Positions 1 through 11,585 of a stretch of DNA of 64,000 bases are shown piece by piece. Under the pieces are notes generated by a model. That model did no database searches. It was not told the DNA's origin and worked only from the letters and a program-made list of their open reading frames with translations. Both the position numbers and the translations under genes were made by a program. Each line of letters opens with the position of its first letter. Within the stretch, counting starts at the first letter, position 1. Source of the stretch: Trichuris trichiura (Eukaryota > Nematoda > Enoplea > Trichinellida > Trichuridae); assembly GCA_037903355.1 (NCBI GenBank), contig JBAJFE010000020.1, positions 62,001 to 126,000 of the forward strand. Reading direction: 5' to 3'.

Positions 1-1503
1 GGGTGTCCCTGAATGTTTTGTGACGGCATCATTGGCACTAGGACCGTTCACTGTTGGGAATCTCCGTAGATTTTTTTTCTTTGTCGGTCGACGAGAACGG
101 GCGGCAATGACATCTTCAATGGCCATTCTAACAATAGACTATAGTTGCCATATGCCGTTTGACAGTTGGCAGGAAATACGTGAAATTTGTTCCGTAATTT
201 TCTTACAGGATGAATACATCTCTTTATTTGGTGTGAAGCATGTTTCAGCGCGGTTCTTTTCCTCAGTTAAAAAACAGTAACGACCGATCAGAGTCTGACA
301 GACTCATCAAAAAGCACTTGAGTCAAAACCTCAAATGCCCTTGTTGTTCAGTGGTCGAAGGATATGAGTTAAGCACCAAAAGATAAATGACCCATCGTAT
401 GAAAAAACAAAGAAATCCTGTTGCTTGACCAGCGGTTTAGGGAAAGCAACAAATGCTAGCGGTACTGCAGTGCAAAAAAATAGGTTTCTATATCCCGACT
501 GAATCCTACAGTCGAAACGGGGTAAGGTTCCTGTTCGAACTGCGACTTGCTGAATCACATGTAATGATAGCTTCACTGAATACAGTTGAACGAATTACAT
601 AGGCTTTTGCGGTAGGTGTTTTCTTGGTCCCTCACCGGCATCCGATCTTCTTAATGACTAAGTGAGTAATCCGATCATGTAGTTAAGGCGTTCTTGTCGT
701 TTGGGCTCCAAAATTGGAAACCAATGGCAGTGAGCTTGCAAACATGAACCAACAGCATGGAGTATTCAAGCAAAGGAGGAAGCAAGGGTGTTCTGTCGTA
801 ATAAATTGGGAATGTGAACGAACTATGGCAAAATATTGGGGAACTCTGAAGGAGATGAAGCAAGACATGACGAAGACGTAGAAAATTGTGAAGTGAGAAG
901 CGATTGAAAATCCACAAGCAGATTGCAAGTAATGAGCAATGATGAATCAACTTCAAGAGAAAAACGACAGGTTTTTTTGCGGGTCTTACAGCAGGCTAGA
1001 AAAATTATGAGCTTTCATATGCTAAAGGAACAAACGTTACCTGACTAAACGATCCGATTAGCGCGTAACTTGATGCACGCTAATTTAATCGTCTCGCAGT
1101 AAAAGTCGATTTTATTGAGTGTGAAATTAATGAAAGCGCCAAACAGAATGGAGCCTGTTTGTTTAGTGGTGCCAGCATGTAATATAACTACATCTTTAAA
1201 CACTAGTTTGAGAGTTATTTTAGTCTTTCAATGTGGACAAACGAATTCTTTGAGTCAATTCTACTCAGTGGTGGTCTGATTATGCCTGCGAATCTTTTCA
1301 TTGTTACGGTTTACTAATAGAATTATTTTATTCAGCGTTTGCACGCTATAGGAGACAAGTCTGTTTAAAATTGGCAACTTGTGTTTTATTACTGTAACTC
1401 ACTGTGAGCGTTTTCAAATTGTAAAGAAGTAAATTTTATATTCGCTAGTTACAGTTTCTGAAAATCTGTTCCGTGTTGAAAAGTGTGCACGGAAAACGTG
1501 AGG
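1..1503. other. no recognisable gene
   Basis: I see no convincing gene, RNA or transposon here. Open frames are short, lack protein-like composition and are not flanked by paired splice signals. Confidence 0.5.
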
Positions 1504-1947
1504 ATGCAGTATTGCTCACGAAATGGTGAGTTTCTAAAATATTTCACCTTGTAAGTACGATGAAATTACGACGAATGTTGTTGTTCTAGCAGGAAAGAAA
1601 ATAACATATTCTTTTTTTCATACTTTGAAGAAAAGTGCAGTCACTTCTATACGACAGCCGGTTGGGAACCCTGTAACTGTTTTACCTTTGGTAAGCACAA
1701 ATATTTTATCTGTTCGAGTATGAAAATTCAATTTAGTATTAACGAGCTGAACGTTGTGCTCATAGCTCTCATTAACGGCATTACTGATTTTAATGTTCCA
1801 GAACGTTTTATTGAAAAATACGTGCCAGTTTATGCGTTTCGTTTTTATTGGCTGAAGCTTTTAAGTGCATACCATTTTCCATCATCATTCATTAGGCTCA
1901 TAATGGATGAAGATTTACATCCGAAACTTTCGATCAACAGAAATTGA
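1504..1947 (+). CDS. weak candidate small multi-exon gene
   Basis: An ATG at 1504 opens a short exon (1504-1525) ending at a GTGAGT-type donor. A second exon (1593-1690) follows an acceptor ending CTAGCAG, keeps the frame, and ends at a GTAAGC donor. Downstream, an open frame of about 70 residues ends with a stop at 1945-1947. Its natural acceptor (after the TTTAG near 1738) gives the wrong phase for the second exon, so the third exon is uncertain. No family is recognised; the downstream part is rich in aromatic and hydrophobic residues. It could equally be a chance open frame or a decayed gene. Confidence 0.25.
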
Positions 1948-2278
1948 TTTAATAACGGATGCCCATATAAAAGCTTCTTCAGCAAGTTAAATGCTTATCA
2001 TTACTTTTTCCAGCCCACTAATGGTAAATTTGCTTACTTTCATAATAGCGCGCTTTACTACTTTAAGATACATGGACTGTTAGAACGTAAATTTTGTTCA
2101 CCGTAACTTTCAGAAACACGCTGTCATTTCAGGAAGATTTCAGAGTCCCTGCAAACCTGTATTTGTAAGTATGTTTAATGCGTCACGACTGACGCCTTCC
2201 AGTGGCCATTCGTAAGTATTTTTGACGCTTTTGTCACAAAACTTATTAGCATTGGGCTATCGTAATTTGCCCGATATC

Positions 2279-2611
2279 TGTGGCAACGCTAGCCAGTGAA
2301 CCGGACCCCCTCAGGGCGCAGTGGGATGACGCCTCGCACTGCCTGGCGTCGACGTCGTCCTCCCTGTGGTGCAAGGGATGCGGCCCTATCCAGGCCGCGT
2401 CTGGCGGACGAGGTCACCTCCTTGATGATGCGCGATCCCGCTCCGGGTTACTGACCAACGAACCGTTCACCCCAGAATGTCCCCATATTCGTCTATATAA
2501 GATTTCGGGAGCTGGGGTGTAGGGGCTCTTTCCTCTATCGTGTACTCGTTTACATCAGTAAACAGTTCAGTGAATCGAAGCCTTCGTTCTTGGTGCAAGT
2601 GTTCTCCCACA
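2279..2611 (+). mobile_element. solo LTR with 5-bp target duplication
   Basis: The element begins TGTGG and ends CCACA, a perfect 5-bp inverted terminus of LTR type, and is flanked by the direct repeat ATATC (2274-2278 and 2612-2616). It contains a TATATAAG box near 2492-2500. Its last 90 bases match, in reverse orientation, the LTR pieces at 44663-44757 and 47863-47952 that bracket the gypsy element. It is therefore a solo LTR left by recombination between the two LTRs of a related Ty3/gypsy copy. No internal coding region remains. Confidence 0.88.
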
Positions 2612-2617
2612 ATATCC

Positions 2618-2621
<4 letters not shown>

Positions 2622-2648
<27 letters not shown>
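2622..2648. repeat. (TC)n microsatellite
   Basis: An uninterrupted TC dinucleotide tract lies a few bases after the solo LTR's target duplication. Confidence 0.95.
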
Positions 2649-4682
2649 AATATAATAACCGTGTCCGTTTACTAAGCTTCGTAAAGAGTAGGGTTCATTC
2701 CAACGAGTGGTATCTGCCATCAGTGTCTTGGCCTCTGGAAAATGCTGCTTCCTTATGGTCATCATCGTCCTCTTGATGAACAGAAAGTATTAGACGTATA
2801 AAGAATACTTGATACAATCAAGCGTCGACCCGTCTCAACTGAGGGCGTTCACTTGAACTATAAAGTGATGAACTACTATTACCGTAGTGTGCATCCTAAA
2901 TATCTCGGAGAAGTACTTTCTTGCAAATAACACTTCGAAGCACAGGAGAAGAATGAGTGAAATGAATAGTTTTTTTTATTAAGAATCCTCTGCTTTTCAG
3001 AGGTCTGCAGGAAACTTTTCTCTTACAACGGGATGGAGGTTTGATGTAAAGCAACCTTCCGCAACTCTTTGTTATAGTAATGATGAAACATTTTTTGGAG
3101 TGCGTCTAATGTTTACCGTCTGACGTTATAGTACATAAGTGTTTTGAGCGTAACGTAGATAACACTTTCGCAGTGAGACAGAATGAGGAAGAAGAAGAAG
3201 AAGAAGAAGACTACGGAAAACATCTTAAAAACGCATTGCTTGGATAATTAACTTTTTCCATTGAGAAGTAGTCTGAAAATAGACTCCTTTTACCGAATGT
3301 CATTATCGTTCCATGTGAATTCAAAGCTCCATGGAAAGCCAACCGACTTGTTCATAAAACCATCTAACCTCGGTTTTTACACTGTCAGAGTTTGAATTTT
3401 GCTGACGTTATCAATGAAATAACAGCTAAGCTAGTCATCGTTTGTAATCTTTAATTTTTACACTCAGCGGAACGTCGCGTAAGTTACGCGTATTTCAACG
3501 CTAGAGGTCCAGTGAGACTTGCTGATCGTATGAGTATTTATGAAGTTCTCCATGAACGTACTTCCATTATGACTATCACCGCGTGTACCCGGATTCTGAC
3601 CAAATCGACTTTTGTTTTTAACAAAATATTTGTTTACGGATTAGTCTGCTATCGCTTTAAAAAAATTTAAAACGGTGGCGAACCAGCCCGTAAATATGTG
3701 TTGCTAAAAATAAGTTATTGCTCCGTTACGAAGCTGACGAAGAACAGTCATATGGAGTTGTATTTTCATTATGACTACCTCGAACAAAGAACGTCGCTCC
3801 ATTTCTAAATCTGACCCTGTTTTATTGTTGCCGATGTTTCCTTGCTATGCAAGGCTTTGAAGACAATAAAACTATCAAGCTTTTAAATTTCCATCTGCTT
3901 TTAAGAAGTATGAATTACTTTCGATGAATTCTAAGAAATGACATGATTGCAGTATTAACCTTCGAGAAGTTTGGAACTATCTATTGGATCAAATGCTTAT
4001 GTTACGTAGATTTCAAGAACATTTATAAATTATAACTCCTTGCGAAAAGGTTAACTTTAGATCAGATGGCTCCCTCTTGATGCGCACAGGGAACGTCCAA
4101 CCATATGAAACCGGTACAGCGGTAGAGAAAACGATGAGGACACCTGAGAAGTGCCTGTCCATCTCCCAAATGCCTACATCTTTGGTTACTACGCTGTGAA
4201 TCTCATTTTGCCATAAGAAAAACTGAATTAGGGTTTTGATGCGGCAGTTCAGGGTCAACATCCCGAATTGGTCGATAGTACAGCGTAAAATGTAACTCTA
4301 TGGCAGTTGTGAAGTTCCATTTTCTAGATAAGAAATGTATATGGGCAGAACCATTGTTACGGTGGTAATGTTTTTAAGATCATTGACTTTGGACAAAACC
4401 AGTATAATAACGTTTCTAGTGAAATACATTCGTTTCTAGAAGATACCAATGGAGAGCTGCCACGAGGCCACGTTTTGTAGTGTGCTTTCAACCTATTAGA
4501 AATTTAGCTTCTGAGGTTTCGACCTTTTGGAGTTTGACCACGGTAGCAGTTTTCCTGTGCATCAAAGCTTTGTTCATCAAGTACAATTTAGCTCGTCGCA
4601 GTTATGATTTACTTCAGTTGTGCAAATAAAGCATATGTTTGTGATCTTACGTGACCCTTTGGTATCGTGAGTAATGTAACAG
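2649..4682. other. no recognisable gene; (GAA)n tract
   Basis: Two kilobases of AT-rich sequence without a supportable gene. A GAA trinucleotide tract lies at about 3186-3210. Short open frames, such as the minus-strand one at 4013-4261, show no family resemblance. Confidence 0.5.
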
Positions 4683-4750
4683 GGCCGGATAGCTCAGCCC
4701 GTTAGAGCGCGGTCCTAATAACGCTAAGATGGTGGGTTCAACTCTGGCCA
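4683..4750 (+). pseudogene. tRNA-Ile(AAT) pseudogene
   Basis: It aligns with the intact tRNA-Ile copies at 5341, 41419, 42126 and 44008. The D loop is altered (CAGCCCG for CAGTCGG), the anticodon stem is changed, and about six bases of the 3' T-stem strand are missing, so the T arm cannot form. The AAT anticodon is kept. With the minus-strand gene at 5341-5414 it matches the Ile pair at 41419-42199. Confidence 0.85.
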
Positions 4751-5340
4751 ACTCCATCCGCAATAAAGGGTGTAAAAAAGTACGTAGGATTTTCTCAGAA
4801 TTAGTTGTGTGAGGCAAAGTAGTTTAGGCCCTTCTTACCAACTGTACTGAAAAGGTCAACCCAGTAAGCATGAATCAATCGGTAACGATGGTACTCCAGA
4901 AATAATATTTTATTTCTTCTCGAACTATTAATTGGCTATGGCTTCATTAATCGTTCTGTTTATACGGAAGATGAGATACTTTAAACGTTGGGCTTTTGAA
5001 ATATTGTTAGACCCAATCAACCAGTGAAATTTGCCTACGATAGCTCTTTTCCTTAACGCTACGAGAGCAGAGGAAATGAAATATTCATCAATGCGAACTA
5101 AACAAAGTGTGCGGTTGGGTTTGTTTTTTCTGAGCTCCTATATGTGCAAGCAATGTGGCTATAAGTAGCAGTTCTGTTCTGTTAATGTTATGGATCATTC
5201 AATTTGTATTCATACTGACCAAGTTAACATCAGCAGTATGCGCAAAAATGGGGGTTTAAGCTAGAGAACGTTGGTTTCAAAGTTGTGACAGCATGCTTAG
5301 GTTCCTTCATATTCAAATTATTATGCACAAAGATCGTTAT

Positions 5341-5414
5341 TGGCCAGAGTGGGGATCGAACCCACGACCTTAGCGTTATTAGCACCACGCTCTAACCGAC
5401 TGAGCTATCCGGCC
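5341..5414 (-). tRNA. trnI: tRNA-Ile(AAT)
   Basis: 74 nt with paired acceptor, D, anticodon and T stems. The anticodon loop CT-AAT-AA reads isoleucine codons. The A and B boxes are conserved. Its convergent partner at 4683 is a pseudogene. Confidence 0.95.
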
Positions 5415-6616
5415 GTGCTTACCGATGAAAGGCTCTTAGTGAGTGACTGTTACATTCAAGGAAGAGGAAATGAGGACTGAGAATTTGTCATTTTGTAAAT
5501 TTATCCTGTAGGGCGAGAGATAAATGCCTGTTCATCTGAAGCGCATGAACTATCTGCTGAGAAAGACAGCGTTAACGTAAAAGCCGGAAGGTACTTATTA
5601 TAAGAATGCATGAAAAAAGTGGTGTAAACGAAATTTGTAACAAGAAGCAATTATTTGTATTGCTTTATATATCACACGTATAACAAGGCTTGAACTTTTC
5701 ACGTGTCCTTATGTGGCAAAAATATTTTCCTCTTTGCACAGTAGTTCTAATTTTATTTAGGCACACTTACACTTGCGAATGCCATGATTGTTTCAGTGCC
5801 TTTTCTGTTGCAAACGACGTGCGCTATTTTACTTTCTGTGCAGTTATCATGTTAAAAGATGTACACATGGTTGTCGCCTTCTGCAGTTTAATCCGTTTGC
5901 GTATTTGTATTGATGGACGTAACTTTTGTACGTTTAGTTTACCTCATAGTGTATTGAAATTTTTTAATACGTTCACTCATTTCAATACACCATTGTTTGT
6001 TTTCATAGTTGGTTGTCGAATTACACGTGAAGTAGTTTTCAACTGATGCAACTTTCTCTTTCAGCATAGTACGGTCTTGGCGACTAGGAAGTTCTCCTAT
6101 CAATGGCTAGGTGGAAATGATAAACGCACAACCCTTTGTGGCTGGTGCATTGGTGAACCTTTAAAAAATTACGTTTCCATAAACGCTGTGTTTTTTAAGG
6201 AAACAAATTTCATTCAATAAATTTTGGAGCTCTCTGGCAACAAGATTCTTAAGAGCCCCGCGAATTATAGGGGGAATTGTCTTTTGTATATAAACGGTTG
6301 TTGCAGAAAACTCGTACGACAGTGCGAAAGTTGGTAATATGTTCTTGTTTTTTTACGGGAATCATTTGAAGTTCGATCCTAAAAATTCGATTTATATGCC
6401 AACGATTAGATCGCAAGGTTCTTTTTGTAATCAGTGCACTTCGTCTATGCGACGTTTTTTTCACTCGCATCTGCATGTCACACGAATGAGCAAGACACTA
6501 TTGCGGCGACCGTGAGCAAAAATGCTGAATTTAGTTATCTTTTAGTTAGCATTACAAGGTTAATGCTATCCTTAGATGAGTACTGCAGTGATTGGGAACA
6601 AAATGTAATGTTGGTT
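5415..6616. other. tRNA spacer, no protein gene seen
   Basis: An open frame of 118 codons (5690-6046, plus) has the composition of random AT-rich DNA. From about 6500 on, the sequence is an inverted paralogue of the DNA downstream of the Leu gene at 40424, for example the ATCTAAGGATAGCAT block. Confidence 0.5.
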
Positions 6617-6700
6617 TGACTGGAGTGGGATTCGAACCCACGCCCACCGGAGTAGACTGCGGCCTTAACGCAGCGCCTTGGACCACTCGGCCATCCAGTC
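6617..6700 (-). tRNA. trnL: tRNA-Leu(AAG)
   Basis: 84-nt class II tRNA with a long variable arm. The anticodon loop is TT-AAG-GC. The sequence is practically identical to the Leu(AAG) genes at 40424 and 42586. All stems are intact. Confidence 0.96.
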
Positions 6701-7364
6701 GGCGGGCGTTAATGATGAATGCTAGAAATGAGTCTTATAAGTCATAGATGGACCCGGGGTGGAAGAAATGACTAAGTGAGACGGAGAACATTGACTCTTT
6801 AGAAAGGTAGGAGCAAAATCGTTGAATAGCATTTAGTTTAGTTGCGCATTCCAGTAAGTTTTGAATATCAGATTCTGTTGCATAGGCGTTGGTAGCTCTC
6901 GTGAAACAATCACTTCTGAAATGAAGTTTACTCTTCATCGCAGTCTTGAAACAATCAGTGTTGGTCGATGTCTTATAAATCTGCAAAGTTTCGTTTTGTT
7001 ATATGAAGTTTTGCAGCCTTAGAAAAAAGAAGAAATTGTCATCAGGAAAATGGAAAATGTATAGGAATAGGCGCGAAAGTTATAAGAACGATAATGGGAA
7101 TACAAAGGGCGGAAAGAGGTTTGAACTTGTCGGCTCAATGTCTATCATGAAATCAAGGCGAGGGAGATAGCAGTACGGCCGCAATGTTTTCTTTGAAGCA
7201 ACATGGTGCTTTGAAATAAAACGCAAACGCACAGCATTATTTTTTCCTAGTTTCATCTCCAGTTTTTGTGGTTTGAGTTTCCATGAAGACCAGCGGATAA
7301 CAACGGTTTATTGCGGAATAAAACCGATACATTAAACGCACGACTGATGACTATAATCTGAACT
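6701..7364. repeat. segment paralogous to 20000-20300, inverted
   Basis: Reverse-complement matches to 20000-20300 include the block around ATAAGACATCGACCAACACTG and the block CACCC(C/T)GGGT near 6755. Both segments lie beside a tRNA-Leu. No protein gene is supported. Confidence 0.7.
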
Positions 7365-7690
7365 GTGTTGGCTCAGACTCCACGCCTATACATAGCCTTT
7401 GACAACTTCTGCTCTGCGCATTCTCACAGACTGTAGGCTCTTCAGCCATCGCCTAATCCGCTTACTGCAAAGCTGGCAGCGGGACTGATGCTAATCCTGA
7501 CCCTGGCCACCGTTATGCTAGGCCGTCCATGTCAGGGTCTCGTGCTAATCCAAGGGTCGTGATCTCTCATCGCTGTCGAGTCCGAGACTCCATGTCGCTC
7601 TTTGGACCGCGCTCCCACGGACGGACTTCGCCCCGTGCTGTTCACTGGTGCAACCTTCTCTGGCACAGTTTTACTAGTGATCGTGTTTCT
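7365..7690. other. GC-rich unidentified insert
   Basis: A stretch of about 320 bp that is clearly richer in GC than its surroundings. It is absent from the paralogous copies of the neighbouring repeat. It looks like an inserted element, but I could not identify terminal repeats or a family. An open frame of 99 codons starts inside it and runs into the next repeat, and resembles nothing known to me. Confidence 0.35.
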
Positions 7691-8266
7691 GTTTCATTGA
7701 ACTGTTCTAGCTTTGTTACTCCGTTTGACTTTTTGAAAATCTACCTTTTTGGTACGGGAACACTGGTTTTCTTGTTTGGATTGTTTGTACAGAGCTCAAT
7801 GATTGGTGGAACAAAACGTGATTTCTGATAATTGGTCTTATCTTGTGTTCAGAAAATATGTTATACGCAAAGGAGAGTACGTAGACAAACAACAAGACGC
7901 AAAATGCCCACCGCGCAACTCTGTTACTATGAAACTTTTCTTAATGCTTTTACACGGTCATAAACGTGTAAACTCGCTCGTACTGTCGTGCGTGTGTGTA
8001 CACCTAGTGTTAATGCAACTTTCTTAGGGAGCAACACTAACAAGGTTGTGATAATAATGACATCTGATAAAGGATCTATTGTCTGTATGGACGGAAAAAC
8101 AAGCTCACGATTCAGGTTCCCTCAATTGCCTAGTTCAATTAATATCGCAAAATAAGCCACGGTACAGCAATCTACTTCGCTCAAATAACAATACATGCGC
8201 GCAAGGTCTATCAACAGTACACTACAACCTATTGACAAAATTACGTAACTTTTCCAGAACAAAGGG

Positions 8267-8338
8267 AGGTTCCACCGAGATTTGAACTCAGATTGCTGGA
8301 TTCAAAGTCCAGAGTGCTAACCGTTACACCATGGAACC
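8267..8338 (-). tRNA. trnQ: tRNA-Gln(TTG)
   Basis: 72 nt; all four stems pair; the anticodon loop is CT-TTG-AA. It lies in the left arm of the palindrome centred near 8567, opposite the CTG version at 8797. Confidence 0.94.
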
Positions 8339-8579
8339 CCAAGGATTGCGTATAGCCAAGAGAAGGCATACAGTGCAAGAGGAGAGAGCGCGTACAATGG
8401 TTCTAGTAAAACAGACGCAACAGAGCACTCATCCAATGGACAATTTGTCTAATGTCAAATGAATTGTTTGTACGGAGCTTGTCCCGTTGAAAAATACAAA
8501 AAATGTTTAATGGCAAACCGTAGCTTTCAGGCCGCGCGTGACCAGTCCGCAGTGGTACTCTAAGGACTCTACTATCTGT

Positions 8580-8618
8580 ACCGCTGAGGACAAGTCACGG
8601 GCGGCACGAAAGCTAGGG
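8580..8618 (+). ncRNA. degenerate hammerhead core in fold-back repeat
   Basis: ACCG-CTGAGGA, a hairpin region whose stem II has lost pairing (CAAGTC against GGCAC), then GAAAGCTA. The mirrored copy on the minus strand (about 8523-8560) has CTGCGGA. Both look like decayed versions of the PLE ribozyme and are probably inactive. Confidence 0.5.
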
Positions 8619-8796
8619 CCTACCATAAAAATGTTCTGTATTTTTCAACAGGACAAGCTCCGTACAAACAGTTCATTTGACATTAGACAAATTGTCCATT
8701 GGATGACTGCTTTGTTGTACCTGTTTTACTAGACCCATTGTACGCGCTGTTTCTTCTTACACTATATCCTTTCTCACGGCTATAAGAAATCCTTGT

Positions 8797-8868
8797 GGTT
8801 CCATGGTGTAACGGTTAGCACTCTGGACTCTGAATCCAGCAATCTGAGTTCAAATCTCAGTGGAACCT
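8797..8868 (+). tRNA. trnQ: tRNA-Gln(CTG)
   Basis: 72 nt; intact cloverleaf. The anticodon loop CT-CTG-AA reads CAG. It differs from the other three Gln copies by the T-to-C change at the first anticodon base, so the palindrome has yielded two Gln isoacceptors facing away from a common centre. Confidence 0.93.
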
Positions 8869-10618
8869 CTCATATTCTTGGGAAGGTTACGTAATTTTGT
8901 CAGTAAATTGTAGTGTACTGTTGATAGAATTCATGTGCATGTACTGTTATTTGAACGAAATACATTGCTGCACCCTGGCTTATTTTGCGTTATTAATGGA
9001 ATTAGGCAGTTAAAGAACCTGAATTTTGGGCTTGTTTTCCCATTCATGTAGACAATAGATCCTTAATCACGTGTCATTATGTTCATAGCTTTGCTAGCGT
9101 AGCTCCCTAATAAAGTAGCATTAACGCTAGATGTACACACACGCACAACAGTACGAGCAGATTCACACGTTTATGACTGTGTAATAGCGTTAATAAAGAT
9201 TTCATAATGGCAGCGTGACGCGCTAATAATTTTGCGTCTTGTTGTTCATTTACGTACTCTTCTTTGCGTATAACATATCTTCTGGATATAAGACCAATTG
9301 TCAGAAATCACATTCTGTGTTCCACTGATTCCTCGGATAAAATTAATAAGCATTTGTGAATACATGCGTTTCAGTCTCCTGTTGAGGTTTAATTGGTCAG
9401 AAAGTGTTGTACTGTGTATCCGTGAGGTCCTTTAGTACCTGTTTATTCCGTGTCAATCAGTCTGAACTTTATTTTGTTTCACTCTTCAGAGAAGAGAAAA
9501 TTCATTCAATGCATTCCGTTCGTTGTCTCTACAATCAAGCTGCATTTGTGTGCTTTACATAAGTTTATATGAAGTTTTCTTATGAACGATAATTTGTTCA
9601 ACACGTGTCGCTGAAGATTCCCCCTTTACCTCTCTTTGTTCGTGGAAGCTGTCCCTCTTTACCTCTTCTTCATTTATCTCCGTTATTATAACAGTTCCAA
9701 AGGAAAAACATTTGCGTGGCAACAAGATTGCAGAAAGTGCAGTTGAATGTTTACTTACTTAGACTTTTGTAAAGATGTACCGCAGTCATTCTGCGACTTT
9801 CGTACACTGCCATTCTGTGGTTATTATTTGGCTTTTATACAGAAGTTGAGGTCGAACCTCTTTTGACATTATTCTTTTCTATATTGCGGTCAAGCACAAG
9901 TAAAAAACAAAGCAGAAGTAAACAGTACATAGTTCTGAATGTATGCGTTTCCGTTGGCTACAAAGCGTTGTGCAGGAAAAGCTTTACAGCTGACTAATAG
10001 AAGAAAATATTCGTTAATATATCACAGCGTGCGCCGAAGGCGTTGATCAGTGAAAGGAAAAAGAAGCTGAGCTTTCGGGATGTTCACGTGCCGCCATCAC
10101 GCTCAGGACGTGTCCTGGTGCGCCTGACAACCGAAGTAAAGATCACATTCCTAGGAAATCTACGGTTTTCTAGAATCGAGCATTTTTGAACTATAGCTAG
10201 CAGACACTTGGCATTATCTTCACAAAAGTGAGGGTTGAGCGCTCGTGAAATGGTGAAATGGTTTACGAGAGATGGAGGTGTTTGGATATATTTAACTAAT
10301 TGTTGAGAAGCCAAAGTGAATTGCTTAAACGCAGTTAATAAACACTGAAATGGAAGTGGGAGTATAATAAATGTGCAGCGGCCTTGCGGTAGAATATATC
10401 CTGTACTAGTAAAAAAGGTCAGTGAATAAATAGTATTTTTTACAAGTGGGGGCATTACGAAGTGCTAAATTTATTTGCTTTAACAGTGAGCGTTATTCGG
10501 TCAAGTTAATGCTGTAATGCTCCATACGCAAATTTCAATGCAAATTTCAAAGCGTATGTGTTGCACTGTTAATCATATTTTAGTCACGAAGAACTGTGCG
10601 TGAGGTGTGAGTCCTGCA
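8869..10618. repeat. arm of the inverted duplication with 17200-19500
   Basis: From about 8575 to 10335 this DNA is the reverse complement of 17200-19500. Shared landmarks include GTTTATTCCGTGTCAATC (about 9440), GCAGAAGTAAACAGTAC and CTGATCAACGCC-type blocks. The copy here lacks the MITE found at 17593-18158; the empty site is near 9940. The 123-codon minus frame at 10084-10455 is not supported as a gene, because its paralogue at 17.2-17.5 kb does not keep it open. Confidence 0.8.
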
Positions 10619-10702
10619 GACTGGATGGCCGAGTGGTCGAAGGCGCTGCGTTTAGGCCGCAGTCCACTTCGGTGGGCGTGGGTTCGAATCCCACTCCAGT
10701 CA
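10619..10702 (+). tRNA. trnL: tRNA-Leu(TAG)
   Basis: 84-nt class II tRNA with an intact long variable arm and anticodon loop TT-TAG-GC. Acceptor GACTGGA pairs with TCCAGTC. Confidence 0.95.
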
Positions 10703-10891
10703 ACATGTAGATTTTGCTCAGCTGCTATCTTTACCGTTTCCCACTGAGGAAAGCCGGTTTCGTTTTTTCTAAATGAGTGAGAAACAGGTTTGAAGATGTA
10801 GCTTCTTCGTACGGAACTGTAGGTTTTCATGTTAATCTGTTTCTTTTCACGGAATGTGTGTCCTGTTAAAGCTACAATGAACCTTTATTCT

Positions 10892-10930
10892 CCGTTGCTT
10901 TCAGGCCGCTTGTGACCTATCCTCAACGGT
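10892..10930 (-). ncRNA. degenerate hammerhead-like core
   Basis: Read on the minus strand: ACCG-TTGAGGA, hairpin, then TGAAAGCAACGG. The first core base (C of CTGANGA) is changed to T, so activity is unlikely. It is the inverted partner of 12196-12234. Confidence 0.5.
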
Positions 10931-11387
10931 GTTAAAAATGACGTACCGTAATTGGTGAGTGCAAGGTTGTCCATCAGTCGGTCTGAACGGTCTAAAACAA
11001 ATTTTTAAAGTCTTTTTTCTTGAAGTTTTTTCAGTCTGCCAGTTGGCTGTGTATGTTGTTGCGTATATATTGTGTCATCTTAATATATGCCTGTTAATTT
11101 ATTTTTTGAATTTTCCCGTCGTTGTTTCACCTTGTTATATCCAATTCTTATTTTGTGTTTCATATATGTTAAATTCGTTCTTGGTGATTCCATATGTAAT
11201 ATAGATTCATCTATCTTTATTTTGGTCCATGTGTATTAATCGGTTTCATGTTTACACCTTGGTTCTATGTAAGTTTATCCATTTTTTCTTCTTATTTTTT
11301 ATGTGGTGGTCTACTCATAAAGTTCCATGGTTTTATAATGTAGCGTTATCATCTTTTTTCACTTGTTACAGGGGTTCGTGTATGCAA

Positions 11388-11585
11388 TCAGTTTATTGAG
11401 CAGCAATTAGATCGCGTAACAGCGTTTGTCCATAGTTCACTAATTTCTGCCCCTTGATCTCGATTGTATGTCATATTGTGTCTAATGTAAAGGGCTTCTT
11501 TAATTCTTCGTAAGCGTACGTCATTTTCATAACATAAGACTTTTGGTTGGAAAGGTTTGTCACAGTGTGCCGCGTGCTCCACCAC
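11388..11585 (-). pseudogene. PLE endonuclease C-terminal fragment
   Basis: About 65 codons aligning with the C-terminal tail of the PLE protein encoded at 53552-53833. Shared words are ALYIRHN/ALYIRNN, NRDQGA and a final NCCS. The GIY-YIG core and the reverse transcriptase are absent. The stop is at 11388. Confidence 0.8.

Larger units (their letters stand above)
4683..5414. repeat. duplicated Ile-Ile tRNA unit
   Basis: This unit (Ile plus, about 590 bp spacer, Ile minus) is a direct paralogue of 41419-42199. Spacer landmarks occur in the same order in both: GTGTGCGGTTGGGT, TTCAATTTGTATTCATAC and AAATTATTATGCA just before the minus tRNA. Divergence is substantial, so the duplication is old. 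No other gene lies in the spacer. Confidence 0.8.
7803..9330. repeat. large palindrome carrying two tRNA-Gln genes
   Basis: The left arm (about 7803-8560) and right arm (about 8575-9330) are imperfect inverted copies around a centre near 8567. Each arm holds a tRNA-Gln gene in opposite orientation (8267 minus, 8797 plus). The tips near the centre carry hammerhead-like cores typical of PLE terminal arms. The whole unit recurs, reverse-complemented, at 18770-19640, and in a diverged partial form at 39400-39900. Confidence 0.85.

Noticed and set aside
5690..6046. 118-codon plus frame as a gene
   Set aside because: AT-rich codon use, no splice context, no similarity, and it lies in a tRNA spacer.
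10084..10455. 123-codon minus frame as a gene
   Set aside because: Its inverted paralogue at 17.2-17.5 kb is not open, so the frame is not maintained.
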